Shown here piece after piece: positions 15,039 through 22,447 of a DNA stretch of 22,447 bases. Position numbers and translations under genes: made by a program. How positions within the stretch are numbered: position 1 is the stretch's first letter; each line of letters starts with the position of its first letter. Source of the stretch: Bacillota bacterium (GTDB taxonomy: Bacteria > Bacillota > Clostridia > Christensenellales > UMGS416); NCBI GenBank assembly GCA_023422005.1, contig JAEZSC010000161.1, positions 1 through 22,447 on the forward strand. Reading direction: 5' to 3'. Under the pieces are notes generated by a model, which made no database searches, had not been told where the DNA came from, and worked only from the letters and a program-made list of their open reading frames with translations.

Positions 15039-15070
15039 GTATCCAAAATTTTTCAGGAGGTGCGCTATCG

Positions 15071-16579
15071 ATGCCAAGAAACATTCAGGTATTTGACACG
15101 ACACTGCGTGACGGCGAACAGTCGCCGGGTTGCAGCATGAACATTCGGGAAAAGATCGAGCTTGCGCGCCAGCTGGAACTGCTCAAGGTGGACATCCTGG
15201 AGGCCGGCTTCGCGATCTCCTCTCCCGGCGACTTTGAAAGCGTGCGTCAGGTGGCGATGCATGTCAAGGAACCCATCGTGGCTTCCCTGAGCCGCGCGCT
15301 GCCCCGTGATATCGAGCGTTCCGCCGAGGCTCTCAAGGACGCCCGGCGGCCCCGCATCCATCTGTTCATCGCGACCAGCGACGTGCACATGCAGTATAAG
15401 CTCAAGATGAGCCGCGAGCAAGTGCTGGAGCAGACCGCCGCCATGGTGGCGCTGGCTCGCAACCTGTGCGACGACGTGGAATTCTCCGCCGAGGACGCGC
15501 TGCGCAGCGATCCGGATTTCCTGTGCCAGGTCATCGAGCGGGCCATCGCTGCCGGCGCCGGCGTCGTCAACATCCCCGACACTGTGGGCTATACAACGCC
15601 GGACGAGATGCAAGCGTACATCCGCTATCTCTTCGAGCACACCCGCGGCATCGAGCGCGCCGTGGTGAGCACCCACTGCCACGATGACCTGGGCATGGCC
15701 GTGGCCAACACGCTGGCCGCCGTGCAGGCCGGCGCGGGGCAGGTGGAGTGCACGGTCAACGGCATCGGCGAGCGGGCGGGCAACGCCTCTCTGGAGGAGG
15801 TCGTTATGGCGCTGCACACGCGCAAAGCTTACTTTGACGCCGTGTGCGCCGTGGACACCACACAGCTGTATCCGACCAGCAAGCTGCTGTCCGCCATCAT
15901 CGGCCAGGATGTGCAGGCAAACAAGGCCATCGTGGGCGCCAACGCCTTTGCCCACGAGGCCGGCATACACCAGCACGGCGTGCTGGCCAACCGTGACACC
16001 TATGAAATCATGCGCCCCGAGACCGTGGGCATACAGAAGAACAAGATGGTGCTGGGCAAGCACAGCGGCCGCCACGCGCTGGAGGAGCGCCTGCGGGAGA
16101 TGGGCTATCAGATGGACGCTGAAGCCATGTCCAGGGTCGCCGACGAATTCAAGCGCCTGGCCGACCTTAAGAAGACCATCGACGACCGCGACCTGGAGGC
16201 CCTTGTGGAGCCCCACGCCCGCAACGTCAGCCAGATCTACGCCTTTGACCGCTTCGTCGTCAACAGCGGCAACACGATATCTTCCACGGCCATCGTGCGC
16301 GTGACGCGCTGTGGAGAACCTGTGGAGCAGGTGGCCACCGGCGATGGCCCCATCGACGCCGCCTTCAAGGCCATCGATAAGCTTGTGGGCCGCGATTTCA
16401 CGCTGGACAGCTATCGCATCCACTCGGCCACCGAAGGCCAGGATGCCTTGGGTGTGGCCGACGTTCGCTTAAGCCACGGCGGGCGCTCTGAGCGCGGCCG
16501 CGGTACCAGCACCGACGTCATCGAGGCCAGCATCAAGGCCTATCTGGCCGCGGTCAACCGCTTTGTGGCCGAAGCATGA
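15071..16579 (+). CDS. leuA: 2-isopropylmalate synthase
   Basis: Condenses acetyl-CoA with 3-methyl-2-oxobutanoate to give 2-isopropylmalate, the first committed step of leucine synthesis. The 502-residue protein has the DRE-TIM metallolyase barrel: FDTTLRDGEQSPG at residues 8-20 with catalytic R13 and metal ligand D14, metal-binding H202-x-H204 in THCHDDLGMA, NGIGERAGN, and HEAGIHQHGVL. Residues from about 375 on form the LeuA C-terminal regulatory domain, so leucine feedback inhibition is likely. ATG at 15071 is chosen because AGGAGG lies 10 nt upstream and the N-terminus then matches the family; a longer reading runs back into the T-box terminator. It is the first gene of the T-box-controlled operon, with cimA 13 nt downstream. 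Confidence 0.96.
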   Translation: MPRNIQVFDTTLRDGEQSPGCSMNIREKIELARQLELLKVDILEAGFAISSPGDFESVRQVAMHVKEPIVASLSRALPRDIERSAEALKDARRPRIHLFIATSDVHMQYKLKMSREQVLEQTAAMVALARNLCDDVEFSAEDALRSDPDFLCQVIERAIAAGAGVVNIPDTVGYTTPDEMQAYIRYLFEHTRGIERAVVSTHCHDDLGMAVANTLAAVQAGAGQVECTVNGIGERAGNASLEEVVMALHTRKAYFDAVCAVDTTQLYPTSKLLSAIIGQDVQANKAIVGANAFAHEAGIHQHGVLANRDTYEIMRPETVGIQKNKMVLGKHSGRHALEERLREMGYQMDAEAMSRVADEFKRLADLKKTIDDRDLEALVEPHARNVSQIYAFDRFVVNSGNTISSTAIVRVTRCGEPVEQVATGDGPIDAAFKAIDKLVGRDFTLDSYRIHSATEGQDALGVADVRLSHGGRSERGRGTSTDVIEASIKAYLAAVNRFVAEA

Positions 16580-16592
16580 AGGAGTGACGACC

Positions 16593-18194
16593 ATGGCGCA
16601 CAAGCGCATTGAGCTGCTGGACACCACGCTGCGCGATGGCGCGCAAGCCCGGGGCATCACCTTTTCCGTTGGTGACAAGCTGCGGCTGTGCCAGGCGCTG
16701 GACGAGTTCGGCATCCCCTACATCGAGGCGGGCAACCCCGCCAGCAACCCCAAGGAGCGGGACTTCCTGGAGCGTGCCCGCGGCCTTAAGCTGCGCCAGT
16801 CCAAGATCACTGCCTTTGGCTCCACGCGCCACAAGAACTCGAGTGTGCACGAGGACCCTTCGGTGGCGGCGCTGCTGGGCGCCGAGACCGAGGTCGTCAC
16901 GATCTTCGGCAAGGCGTGGGATCTGCACGCCGAACGCATCCTGGGCGTGACGCTGGAACAAAACCTGGACCTGATCGCCGAGACGCTGCGCTACTTTGCC
17001 GAGCGGGGGCGCACGGTCATCTTCGACGCCGAGCACTTTGTGGACGGATGGCTGCGCAACCCCGGCTACGCCATGTGGGTGCTGGCTGCGGCGGTGCAGG
17101 GCGGCGCTGTGTGCCTGGCCCTGTGCGACACCAACGGCGGCGCTTTGCCCGAGCAGGTGGCAGCGGCGGTGCGCGCGGCGGACGCGGCCTTCCCCGGTAT
17201 GGTGGGCATCCACTGCCACGACGACAGCGGCCTGGCCACGGCCAACAGCCTGGCCGCCGTGCAGGCCGGGGCCGTGCACGTGCAGGGCACCTTTCTGGGC
17301 TATGGCGAGCGCTGCGGCAACCTGAACTTAAGCGCGCTGCTGCCCACGCTGCAATTGAAGCTGGGGTATGACTGCGTGCCGGCGGAGCAGATGGCCAACC
17401 TGACCAGCACCGCCCGCACGGTGGCGGAGCTGTGCAACGTGGCGCTGGACGACCGCTCGCCCTATGTGGGCGGCAACGCCTTCGCCCACAAGGGCGGCAT
17501 GCACATCGACGGCGTCAGCAAGCTTTCGGAGAGCTTCGAGCATGTGGACCCCGCCGCCGTGGGCAACGAGCGGCAGTTCCTGCTGTCGGAGGTGGCCGGG
17601 CGCACGGCCTTGGCCCAGCGCATCGGTGGGCTGTTCCCAGACGTGGGCCGTGATTCGCCCCAAATCGCCGCGCTGACCCAGCGGCTTAAGGAGCTGGAGC
17701 ACGAGGGCTACCAGTTCGAGGGGGCCGACGCGTCTTTCGAGCTGCTGGTGCGCAAGAGCATCAAGCCCTATCAGCCGTTTTTCACCGTGGACTATTATAA
17801 GATATTGGGGGAGGAGCCCGACGAGGCCACGGGCATCAGCGCCTACGGGTCGGTGCGCGTGGACGTGGGCGGCCGCAAGCAGGTGACTGCCGGCGAGGGC
17901 GACGGCCCTGTGCACGCGCTGGACCAGGCGCTGCGCCGGGCACTGGAGGTGTTCTTTCCGGTGCTCTCCAAGGTGCATTTAACCGACTACAAGGTGCGCG
18001 TGCTGGACAGCCGCGCGGCCACCGCCGCCCGCGTGCGCGTCGTCATCGTCAGTACCGACGGCGAGCGTGAGTGGAGCACCGTGGGCGTGAGCACCGACGT
18101 CATCGCCGCCAGCATGCGGGCGCTGGTGGATAGCATTGAATACGAGCTGCTGCGCTGCCAGAGCGTCGCGGCGGAGCAGAATACGGAGGGCTGA
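16593..18194 (+). CDS. cimA: (R)-citramalate synthase
   Basis: Condenses acetyl-CoA with pyruvate to (R)-citramalate, the entry to the threonine-independent route to 2-oxobutyrate and isoleucine. The 533-residue protein belongs to the long citramalate synthase type (TIGR00977-like). The start LLDTTLRDGAQARGITFSV has Ala-Arg-Gly where LeuA has Ser-Pro-Gly. EAGNPASNPKERDF, metal ligands H207-x-H209 in HCHDDSGLATAN, and GNAFAHKGGMHIDGV follow. A C-terminal regulatory domain is present (GISAYGSVRVDVGGRKQVTA to the end). The family alternative, homocitrate or isopropylmalate synthase, is less likely given these motifs and the true leuA next door. The ATG follows AAGGAG, which overlaps the leuA stop, and leuC begins 2 nt after its TGA. 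LeuCD and LeuB can carry out the next steps on citramalate. Confidence 0.92.
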   Translation: MAHKRIELLDTTLRDGAQARGITFSVGDKLRLCQALDEFGIPYIEAGNPASNPKERDFLERARGLKLRQSKITAFGSTRHKNSSVHEDPSVAALLGAETEVVTIFGKAWDLHAERILGVTLEQNLDLIAETLRYFAERGRTVIFDAEHFVDGWLRNPGYAMWVLAAAVQGGAVCLALCDTNGGALPEQVAAAVRAADAAFPGMVGIHCHDDSGLATANSLAAVQAGAVHVQGTFLGYGERCGNLNLSALLPTLQLKLGYDCVPAEQMANLTSTARTVAELCNVALDDRSPYVGGNAFAHKGGMHIDGVSKLSESFEHVDPAAVGNERQFLLSEVAGRTALAQRIGGLFPDVGRDSPQIAALTQRLKELEHEGYQFEGADASFELLVRKSIKPYQPFFTVDYYKILGEEPDEATGISAYGSVRVDVGGRKQVTAGEGDGPVHALDQALRRALEVFFPVLSKVHLTDYKVRVLDSRAATAARVRVVIVSTDGEREWSTVGVSTDVIAASMRALVDSIEYELLRCQSVAAEQNTEG

Positions 18195-18196
18195 AC

Positions 18197-19462
18197 ATGG
18201 GCATGACAATGACGCAAAAAATTCTGGCGGCCCACGCGGGGTTACAGAGCGTGGAGGCCGGGCAGTTCATCGAGGCTGCACTGGATATGGTGCTGGGCAA
18301 CGACATCACCGCGCCCATCGCCATCGAGGAGTTCCGCCGCATGGGGGCAACCCAGGTATTCGACCGGGACAAAGTCGCGCTGGTGCCGGACCACTTCAGC
18401 CCCAACAAGGACATCAAGGCCGCCGAGCAGTGCAAGTGCCTGCGGGAATTCTCCCGCCAGCAGGAAATCACAAACTACTTTGAGCTGGGCAAAATGGGCG
18501 TGGAGCACGCGCTGCTGCCCGAGCAGGGCCTTGTGAGCCCCGGCGACTGCATCATCGGCGCCGACAGCCACACGTGCACCTACGGCGCGCTGGGGGCCTT
18601 TTCCACCGGCGTGGGCAGCACCGACATGGCTGCCGCCATGGCCACGGGCAAGGCGTGGTTCAAGGTGCCCGCGGCCATTCGCTTCCACCTGACGGGCAGC
18701 TTTGCGCCGTGGGTGGGCGGCAAGGATTTGATCCTGTACCTGATCGGCATGCTGGGTGTGGATGGCGCGCTGTACAAGTCCATGGAGTTCCAGGGCCCCG
18801 GTGTGGCGGCCCTGACCATGGACGACCGCTTCACCGTGGCCAACATGGCCATCGAGTGCGGCGCCAAAAACGGCATCTTCCCAGTGGACGAGCAGACACT
18901 GGCCTATCTGAAGAATCGCGCCAAGCGCCCCGGCACGGTATATGAAGCCGACGCCGACGCCGAGTATGCTCAGAGCTTGGACATCGACCTGGGCGACATC
19001 CCGCTGACGGTGGCCTTCCCGCACCTGCCGGAGAACACGCGTCCGGTGGAGCACTCCGGCAACGTGCCCATCAATCAGGTCGTCATCGGCAGCTGCACCA
19101 ACGGCCGATACAGCGATTTGGAGATCGCCGCCAGGCTGTTCAAGGGCCGCAAGGTGGACCGAAGGGTGCGGGCGATCATCATCCCCGCTACGCAGCAGAT
19201 TTATCTGGAAGCCATGAAGGCCGGCCTGCTGGAGACGTTCATCGAATCTGGCTGCGCCGTCAGCACGCCCACATGCGGGCCGTGCCTGGGCGGTCACATG
19301 GGCATACTGGCCGCCGGCGAGCGCGCCGTGGCCACCACCAACCGCAACTTCGTGGGCCGCATGGGGCATCCGACTTCCGAGGTGTATCTGGCTGGGCCGG
19401 CGGTGGCCGCCGCCAGCGCCATACTGGGCCGCATCGCATCCCCGCAAGAATTGGAGGGCTGA
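18197..19462 (+). CDS. leuC: 3-isopropylmalate dehydratase large subunit
   Basis: Large subunit of isopropylmalate isomerase, an aconitase-family [4Fe-4S] enzyme converting 2- to 3-isopropylmalate (and citramalate to methylmalate). The three cluster cysteines are visible: C300 in VIGSCTNGR, and C360 and C363 in PTCGPCLGGHMG. Earlier landmarks are PDHFSPNKD, GADSHTCTYGALGAFSTGVG and GAKNGIFPVDE. At 421 residues it is the shorter LeuC/HacA-like type found in clostridia and archaea rather than the roughly 466-residue enterobacterial type. The ATG is preceded by GGAGGG at 6 nt. It is tightly packed: 2 nt after cimA and 1 nt before leuD. Confidence 0.97.
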   Translation: MGMTMTQKILAAHAGLQSVEAGQFIEAALDMVLGNDITAPIAIEEFRRMGATQVFDRDKVALVPDHFSPNKDIKAAEQCKCLREFSRQQEITNYFELGKMGVEHALLPEQGLVSPGDCIIGADSHTCTYGALGAFSTGVGSTDMAAAMATGKAWFKVPAAIRFHLTGSFAPWVGGKDLILYLIGMLGVDGALYKSMEFQGPGVAALTMDDRFTVANMAIECGAKNGIFPVDEQTLAYLKNRAKRPGTVYEADADAEYAQSLDIDLGDIPLTVAFPHLPENTRPVEHSGNVPINQVVIGSCTNGRYSDLEIAARLFKGRKVDRRVRAIIIPATQQIYLEAMKAGLLETFIESGCAVSTPTCGPCLGGHMGILAAGERAVATTNRNFVGRMGHPTSEVYLAGPAVAAASAILGRIASPQELEG

Positions 19463-19463
19463 C

Positions 19464-19949
19464 ATGAACGCGCAGGGTAAAGTATTCAAATACGGCGACA
19501 ACGTGGACACCGACGTCATCATCCCCGCCCGCTACCTGAACGCCTCCGACGCCGCCCATCTGGCGGCCCACTGCATGGAGGATATCGATGCGGGCTTCGT
19601 GAAGAACGTGCAGCCCGGCGACGTCATCGTTGGCGGCGAGAACTTCGGTTGCGGCTCCTCCCGGGAGCACGCGCCCATCGCCATCAAGGCCAGCGGGGTG
19701 TCCTGCGTCATCGCCCGCAGCTACGCGCGCATTTTCTTCCGCAATGCCATCAACATAGGCCTGCCTATTTTGGAATGCCCCGAGGCCGTGGAAGGCCTAA
19801 ATGCCGGCGACGCCGTGACCGTGGATTTTGACACCGGCGTCATCACGAACCGGACCACCGGCGCGGTCTTCCAGGCCCAGCCTTTCCCGCCGTTTTTGCA
19901 GAAGCTGATTGCGGCGGATGGATTGGTCAATTATATTAAGCAGGGGTAA
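19464..19949 (+). CDS. leuD: 3-isopropylmalate dehydratase small subunit
   Basis: Small (swivel) subunit that completes the active site of LeuC. The 161-residue protein carries the family motifs KYGDNVDTDVIIPARYLN near the start, GGENFGCGSSREHAP (substrate-binding Ser-Ser-Arg loop), and ARSYARIFFRNAINIGLP. The length matches the short LeuD type that pairs with the short LeuC. GGAGGG within the leuC end serves as its ribosome-binding site, and the genes are separated by one base, so translational coupling is likely. A repeat-filled gap of 331 bp follows before leuB. Confidence 0.97.
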   Translation: MNAQGKVFKYGDNVDTDVIIPARYLNASDAAHLAAHCMEDIDAGFVKNVQPGDVIVGGENFGCGSSREHAPIAIKASGVSCVIARSYARIFFRNAINIGLPILECPEAVEGLNAGDAVTVDFDTGVITNRTTGAVFQAQPFPPFLQKLIAADGLVNYIKQG

Positions 19950-19984
19950 AAACCCTTTACTGCAAACATCTCGTCATGATCCAG

Positions 19985-20104
19985 CAACGCCGAATGCTAG
20001 ACAGGGAGATTCTTCGGCCGCTATGCGCCCTCAGAATGACAGTTCAAACTTTGGTTGTCATTCTGAGCGAAGCGAAGAATCTCCCTATGGAGACGGCGGC
20101 GTTG
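19985..20104. repeat. palindromic repeat unit 1 in the leuD-leuB gap (MITE-like)
   Basis: Eight-base inverted ends CAACGCCG (19985-19992) and CGGCGTTG (20097-20104) bound a 120-bp unit. Inside, GGGAGATTCTTCG (20004-20016) pairs with CGAAGAATCTCCC (20073-20085), and CTCAGAATGACA (20030-20041) pairs with TGTCATTCTGAG (20056-20067). The result is a long imperfect hairpin. The TGTCATTCTGAGCGAAG...GAATCTC motif is, to my recollection, a recurrent intergenic repeat in many bacterial genomes. No ORF is supported. Confidence 0.85.
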
Positions 20105-20116
20105 GCGGGATAGGCA

Positions 20117-20240
20117 GGGAGACTCTTCGCGGAATTATCCTGAGCGAAGCCGAAGGGCTCAGAATGACAAACTCAGGTTGATCTGTCATTCAGAGGCCGC
20201 CTGCGGCTGAAGAATCTCCCAGCGGAGACGGCGGCGTTGG
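20117..20240. repeat. palindromic repeat unit 2 in the leuD-leuB gap (MITE-like)
   Basis: A diverged copy of unit 1 follows it directly. GGGAGACTCTTCG (20117-20129) pairs imperfectly with CTGAAGAATCTCCC (20207-20220), and CTCAGAATGACA (20158-20169) with TGTCATTCAGAG (20184-20195). The tail GGAGACGGCGGCGTTGG (20224-20240) is identical to the tail of unit 1 (20089-20105). The left end is degraded, which suggests insertion of one element beside another, or tandem duplication followed by decay. No promoter for leuB is evident in the remaining bases to 20280. Confidence 0.8.
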
Positions 20241-20280
20241 TTGGAAAGCCAACAATCATTCTTGACACTTGGAGGTCCTC

Positions 20281-21360
20281 ATGAACGCAAAAATAGCTCT
20301 GGTACCCGGTGACGGCATCGGCCCGGATGTGACCGCCCAGGCCGTGGCGGCTCTGGACGCCGTGGCGGCGCGCTTTGGCCACCGCTTTGAATACCGGACG
20401 CTGGCGGCCGGCGGCTGCGCCATCGATGCCTTTGGCACACCGCTGCCAGCCGAAACGCTGGAAGCCTGCAAGGCCAGCGACGCCGTGCTGCTGGGGGCGG
20501 TGGGCGGCCCCAAGTGGGACCATCTGGGCGGCGAGCAGAGGCCGGAGAAGGCGCTGCTGGGCCTGCGCCAGGGCCTGGCCGTGTTCGCCAACCTGCGCCC
20601 GGCGGTGCTGTTCCCGGAACTGGCCGCGGCCTGCCCCCTGCGGGCGGACCTGGTGGCCGGCGGTCTGGACGTGTTGGTCGTGCGCGAGCTGACCGGAGGG
20701 CTTTATTACGGCGCCAAGGGCCATACCGCCGACCAGAACGGCGAGAGCGCCTATGACACGATGGTGTATTCGGACTTCGAGGTGGAGCGCGTGGCCCGCC
20801 GGGCCTTTGAGGCAGCCCGCAGCCGCAAACACCATGTAACATCGGTGGACAAGGCCAACATACTGGAGACCTCGCGGCTGTGGCGGCGCACCGTGGAGCG
20901 CGTGGCGCAGGAGTACCCCGACGTGGCGCTGGATCACCTGTATGTGGACAACGCCGCCATGCAGCTGGTCACCCGGCCCAGCCAGTTCGACGTCATCGTG
21001 ACCGAAAACACCTTCGGCGACATCCTGAGCGACATTGCCGCCGTGATCACCGGCTCTATCGGCCTGCTGAGCTCCGCAAGCCTGGGCTGCGGCGTGGGTC
21101 TGTATGAGCCCGTGCACGGCTCCGCGCCGGACATCGCCGGGCAGAACAAGGCCAACCCGCTGGCGGCCATCCTTTCGGCGGCCATGCTGCTGCGCTTTAG
21201 CTTCGGCCTGCAGGCCGAGGCCCGTGCCGTGGAAGACGCCGTGAAGGCCACGCTGGCCGCCGGCCACCGCACCGGCGACATCGCCCGCACAGGCGAAAAA
21301 GTTGTCGGCACCGCCGAGATGGGGGCGCTGGTGGCGGCGAATATTTCCGGGAAATTATAA
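20281..21360 (+). CDS. leuB: 3-isopropylmalate dehydrogenase
   Basis: NAD-dependent oxidative decarboxylation of 3-isopropylmalate to 2-oxoisocaproate; the same enzyme type can process methylmalate in the citramalate pathway. The 359-residue protein has the expected family length. Landmarks are LVPGDGIGPDV at the start, VRELTGGLYYG, HHVTSVDKANILETSRLWR, DHLYVDNAAMQLV with metal-binding Asp, VTENTFGDILSDIAAVITG, and the NAD-binding YEPVHGSAPDIAGQNKANP. ATG at 20281 is preferred over an in-frame codon at 20269 because GGAGG lies 5 nt before it. It is separated from leuD by two palindromic repeats with no convincing promoter, so it probably depends on read-through from the T-box promoter. It ends at a terminator. 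Confidence 0.97.
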   Translation: MNAKIALVPGDGIGPDVTAQAVAALDAVAARFGHRFEYRTLAAGGCAIDAFGTPLPAETLEACKASDAVLLGAVGGPKWDHLGGEQRPEKALLGLRQGLAVFANLRPAVLFPELAAACPLRADLVAGGLDVLVVRELTGGLYYGAKGHTADQNGESAYDTMVYSDFEVERVARRAFEAARSRKHHVTSVDKANILETSRLWRRTVERVAQEYPDVALDHLYVDNAAMQLVTRPSQFDVIVTENTFGDILSDIAAVITGSIGLLSSASLGCGVGLYEPVHGSAPDIAGQNKANPLAAILSAAMLLRFSFGLQAEARAVEDAVKATLAAGHRTGDIARTGEKVVGTAEMGALVAANISGKL

Positions 21361-21408
21361 AAAACGAGGGTAAACGACAGTAAATTGAACATTCTATAAA
21401 CAGTCTGC

Positions 21409-21444
21409 AAAGGCTTTGCTGGTTTGTGTACAGCAAAGCCTTTT
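21409..21444 (+). terminator. intrinsic terminator of the leu operon
   Basis: A perfect 13-bp stem, AAAGGCTTTGCTG (21409-21421) with CAGCAAAGCCTTT (21431-21443), closes a 9-nt loop and ends in TTTT (21441-21444). It is 48 nt after the leuB stop. Its right arm runs into the promoter region of the next gene. Confidence 0.88.
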
Positions 21445-21454
21445 GTAGTATAAT
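21424..21454 (+). promoter_or_regulatory. promoter of the S41 peptidase gene
   Basis: A perfect TATAAT (21449-21454) lies 35 nt before the ATG at 21490. The best upstream hexamer is TTGTGT (21424-21429) at a long 19-nt spacing, so the -35 is weak. This segment lies inside the leu terminator loop and right arm. Confidence 0.5.
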
Positions 21455-21489
21455 GGATGCATTGTACGCAAGAAGGCAGGATTTTCCAT

Positions 21490-22447
21490 ATGGTCAAAAA
21501 GAGCACAGCCATCATCGTAAGCGTTGTCCTATGTGTTGTAACCTTCGCCGCCGGCGTGGCCCTCACCGGTGTGGGCGGCTACGCCCTGCTGTTGGGCTCC
21601 GGCCAGCTCAAGGGGCCGGGCGCCTCGGCGACGCCGGCCAATGGCGCCGGGGTGGATTGCTCCCGCCTGGACGAGATCCGCGCGATCTATCACAGCGACG
21701 CGCTGGAGGATGTGACGGACCAAATGCTGGTGGACGGAGCTGCCAAGGGCATGGCCGGCAACTCCGGCGACGACTACTCCACCTACTTCACGCCCGAGGA
21801 GTGGGCGGAGTTCAACCGCCAGGAAGAGGGCAAGTATGTCGGCATCGGCGTCAGCGTCAATGTGGACACCAAGGACAACCTGATCACCGCCGTCAACGTC
21901 TACAAGGGCTCTCCCGCAGAGAAGGGCGGCATGCGCGTGGGAGACAAGATCGTCAAGGTGGACGACACCGACGTGGCCGGCATGGAACTGGATGCCGTGG
22001 TAAAGCTGGTGCGCGGCGAGGCCGGCAGCCAGGTTCGCGTGGCTGTGCTGCGCGGCGACAATGAGACCGTGGAGCTGACCTTCACCCGCGCCGAGGTCGT
22101 CGTGAACCGCACCGAATGGAAGTTGCTGGACGGCGGCATCGGCTACATCAAGATACTGGAATTCAATGGCAACGCTGCCGAGCTCTTTGACCAGGCGATC
22201 CGGGAGCTCAAGGGCCAGGGCATGAAAGGCCTGGTGCTGGACTTGCGCTACAACCCCGGCGGCAGCCTGGACGTCGTGGCTCCCATCGCCGACGAGCTGT
22301 TCCCCAAGGGCCCCATCATCCAGATGGTCAACCGCGCCGGCGAGGTGGAGCAGCAGATCGATTCCAAGGCCAGCTATCTGAACATACCGATGGTCGTGCT
22401 GGTCAACGAATACAGCGCCAGCGCGTCGGAGCTGCTGTGCGGCGGCA
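21490..22447 (+). CDS. C-terminal processing peptidase, S41 family (CtpA/CtpB-like), partial
   Basis: An exported or membrane-anchored serine protease; 319 codons are present and the 3' end lies beyond the window. Residues about 4-35 (KKSTAIIVSVVLCVVTFAAG and on) form an uncleaved anchor or signal sequence. An N-terminal helical region follows (DDYSTYFTPEEW is typical of the family), then a PDZ domain at about 118-195 (YVGIGVSV, GSPAEKGGMRVGDKIVKVDD). The S41 core follows with GLVLDLRYNPGG (247-258) and NEYSASASELLCGG. The nucleophile is probably Ser311, the middle serine of SASASE, by analogy with CtpB. The catalytic Lys expected about 25 residues later is outside the window. The ATG has AAGGCAGG about 10 nt upstream. 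It is a separate transcription unit after the leu terminator. Confidence 0.95.
   Translation, partial: MVKKSTAIIVSVVLCVVTFAAGVALTGVGGYALLLGSGQLKGPGASATPANGAGVDCSRLDEIRAIYHSDALEDVTDQMLVDGAAKGMAGNSGDDYSTYFTPEEWAEFNRQEEGKYVGIGVSVNVDTKDNLITAVNVYKGSPAEKGGMRVGDKIVKVDDTDVAGMELDAVVKLVRGEAGSQVRVAVLRGDNETVELTFTRAEVVVNRTEWKLLDGGIGYIKILEFNGNAAELFDQAIRELKGQGMKGLVLDLRYNPGGSLDVVAPIADELFPKGPIIQMVNRAGEVEQQIDSKASYLNIPMVVLVNEYSASASELLCGG

Noticed and set aside
14984..15070. N-terminal extension of LeuA upstream of 15071
   Set aside because: The extension would run through the T-box antiterminator and terminator and has no ribosome-binding site; AGGAGG sits before 15071.
14712..15104. Open frames on both strands inside the leu leader
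   Set aside because: The region is fully explained by the promoter, T-box stem I, T-box motif and terminator; the frames show no coding features.
15065..16423. A 452-codon minus-strand open frame opposite leuA
   Set aside because: Antisense shadow of leuA with His/Val/Ala-rich noise. The same applies to long frames opposite ychF, leuC and leuB.
20262..20267. TTGACA just before leuB as a promoter
   Set aside because: A -10 box at correct spacing would fall inside the leuB coding region and none is present there.

Overview
The window is 22.4 kb of GC-rich chromosomal DNA that looks like a Gram-positive Clostridia-type bacterium. Pointers are purine-rich Shine-Dalgarno sites, sigma-A-like promoters, a leucine T-box riboswitch in front of a leu operon, a poly-HAMP chemoreceptor, and small intergenic palindromic repeats of a kind common in gut Clostridia. 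Species cannot be named from sequence alone. No rRNA, tRNA, insertion sequence, prophage or CRISPR array is visible.

Layout. (1) 1-3.6 kb: an FAD-dependent oxidoreductase (minus strand), a divergent multi-pass GT-C-type membrane glycosyltransferase and a small nucleotidyltransferase-fold protein. (2) 3.6-5.9 kb: the conserved ATPase/GTPase YchF, an AT-richer GNAT acetyltransferase, and a cysteine-rich protein whose start overlaps the GNAT stop (ATGA). A near-perfect bidirectional terminator closes this block. (3) 5.9-12.2 kb, minus strand: a single-pass membrane protein with a DUF4145-like cytoplasmic domain and an extracellular NPCBM-like sugar-binding domain, a 1193-residue methyl-accepting chemotaxis protein carrying four exact-length 273-bp HAMP repeats, and an AraC-family regulator. 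(4) 12.2-14.7 kb: a GH2 glycosidase divergent from the AraC gene, a 133-bp palindromic repeat element and another GNAT acetyltransferase. (5) 14.7-21.4 kb: promoter, leucine T-box, then leuA-cimA-leuC-leuD, a 0.33-kb gap filled by two palindromic repeat units, then leuB. (6) 21.4-22.4 kb: start of an S41 C-terminal processing peptidase, cut by the window end.

How the genes work together. The leu block encodes the leucine-specific chain-extension pathway (LeuA, LeuCD, LeuB) plus citramalate synthase. Citramalate can be processed by the same LeuCD and LeuB to 2-oxobutyrate for isoleucine, so one leucine-sensing leader appears to control both pathways. The AraC/GH2 pair looks like a small local glycan-utilisation switch. 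The adjacent NPCBM membrane protein and chemoreceptor may belong to the same carbohydrate-sensing theme, but that link is inference.

The best candidates for something undescribed are the DUF4145-like/TM/NPCBM protein, the cysteine-rich protein at 5283-5825, and the structure-conserving palindromic repeats at 14.0 kb and 20.0 kb.
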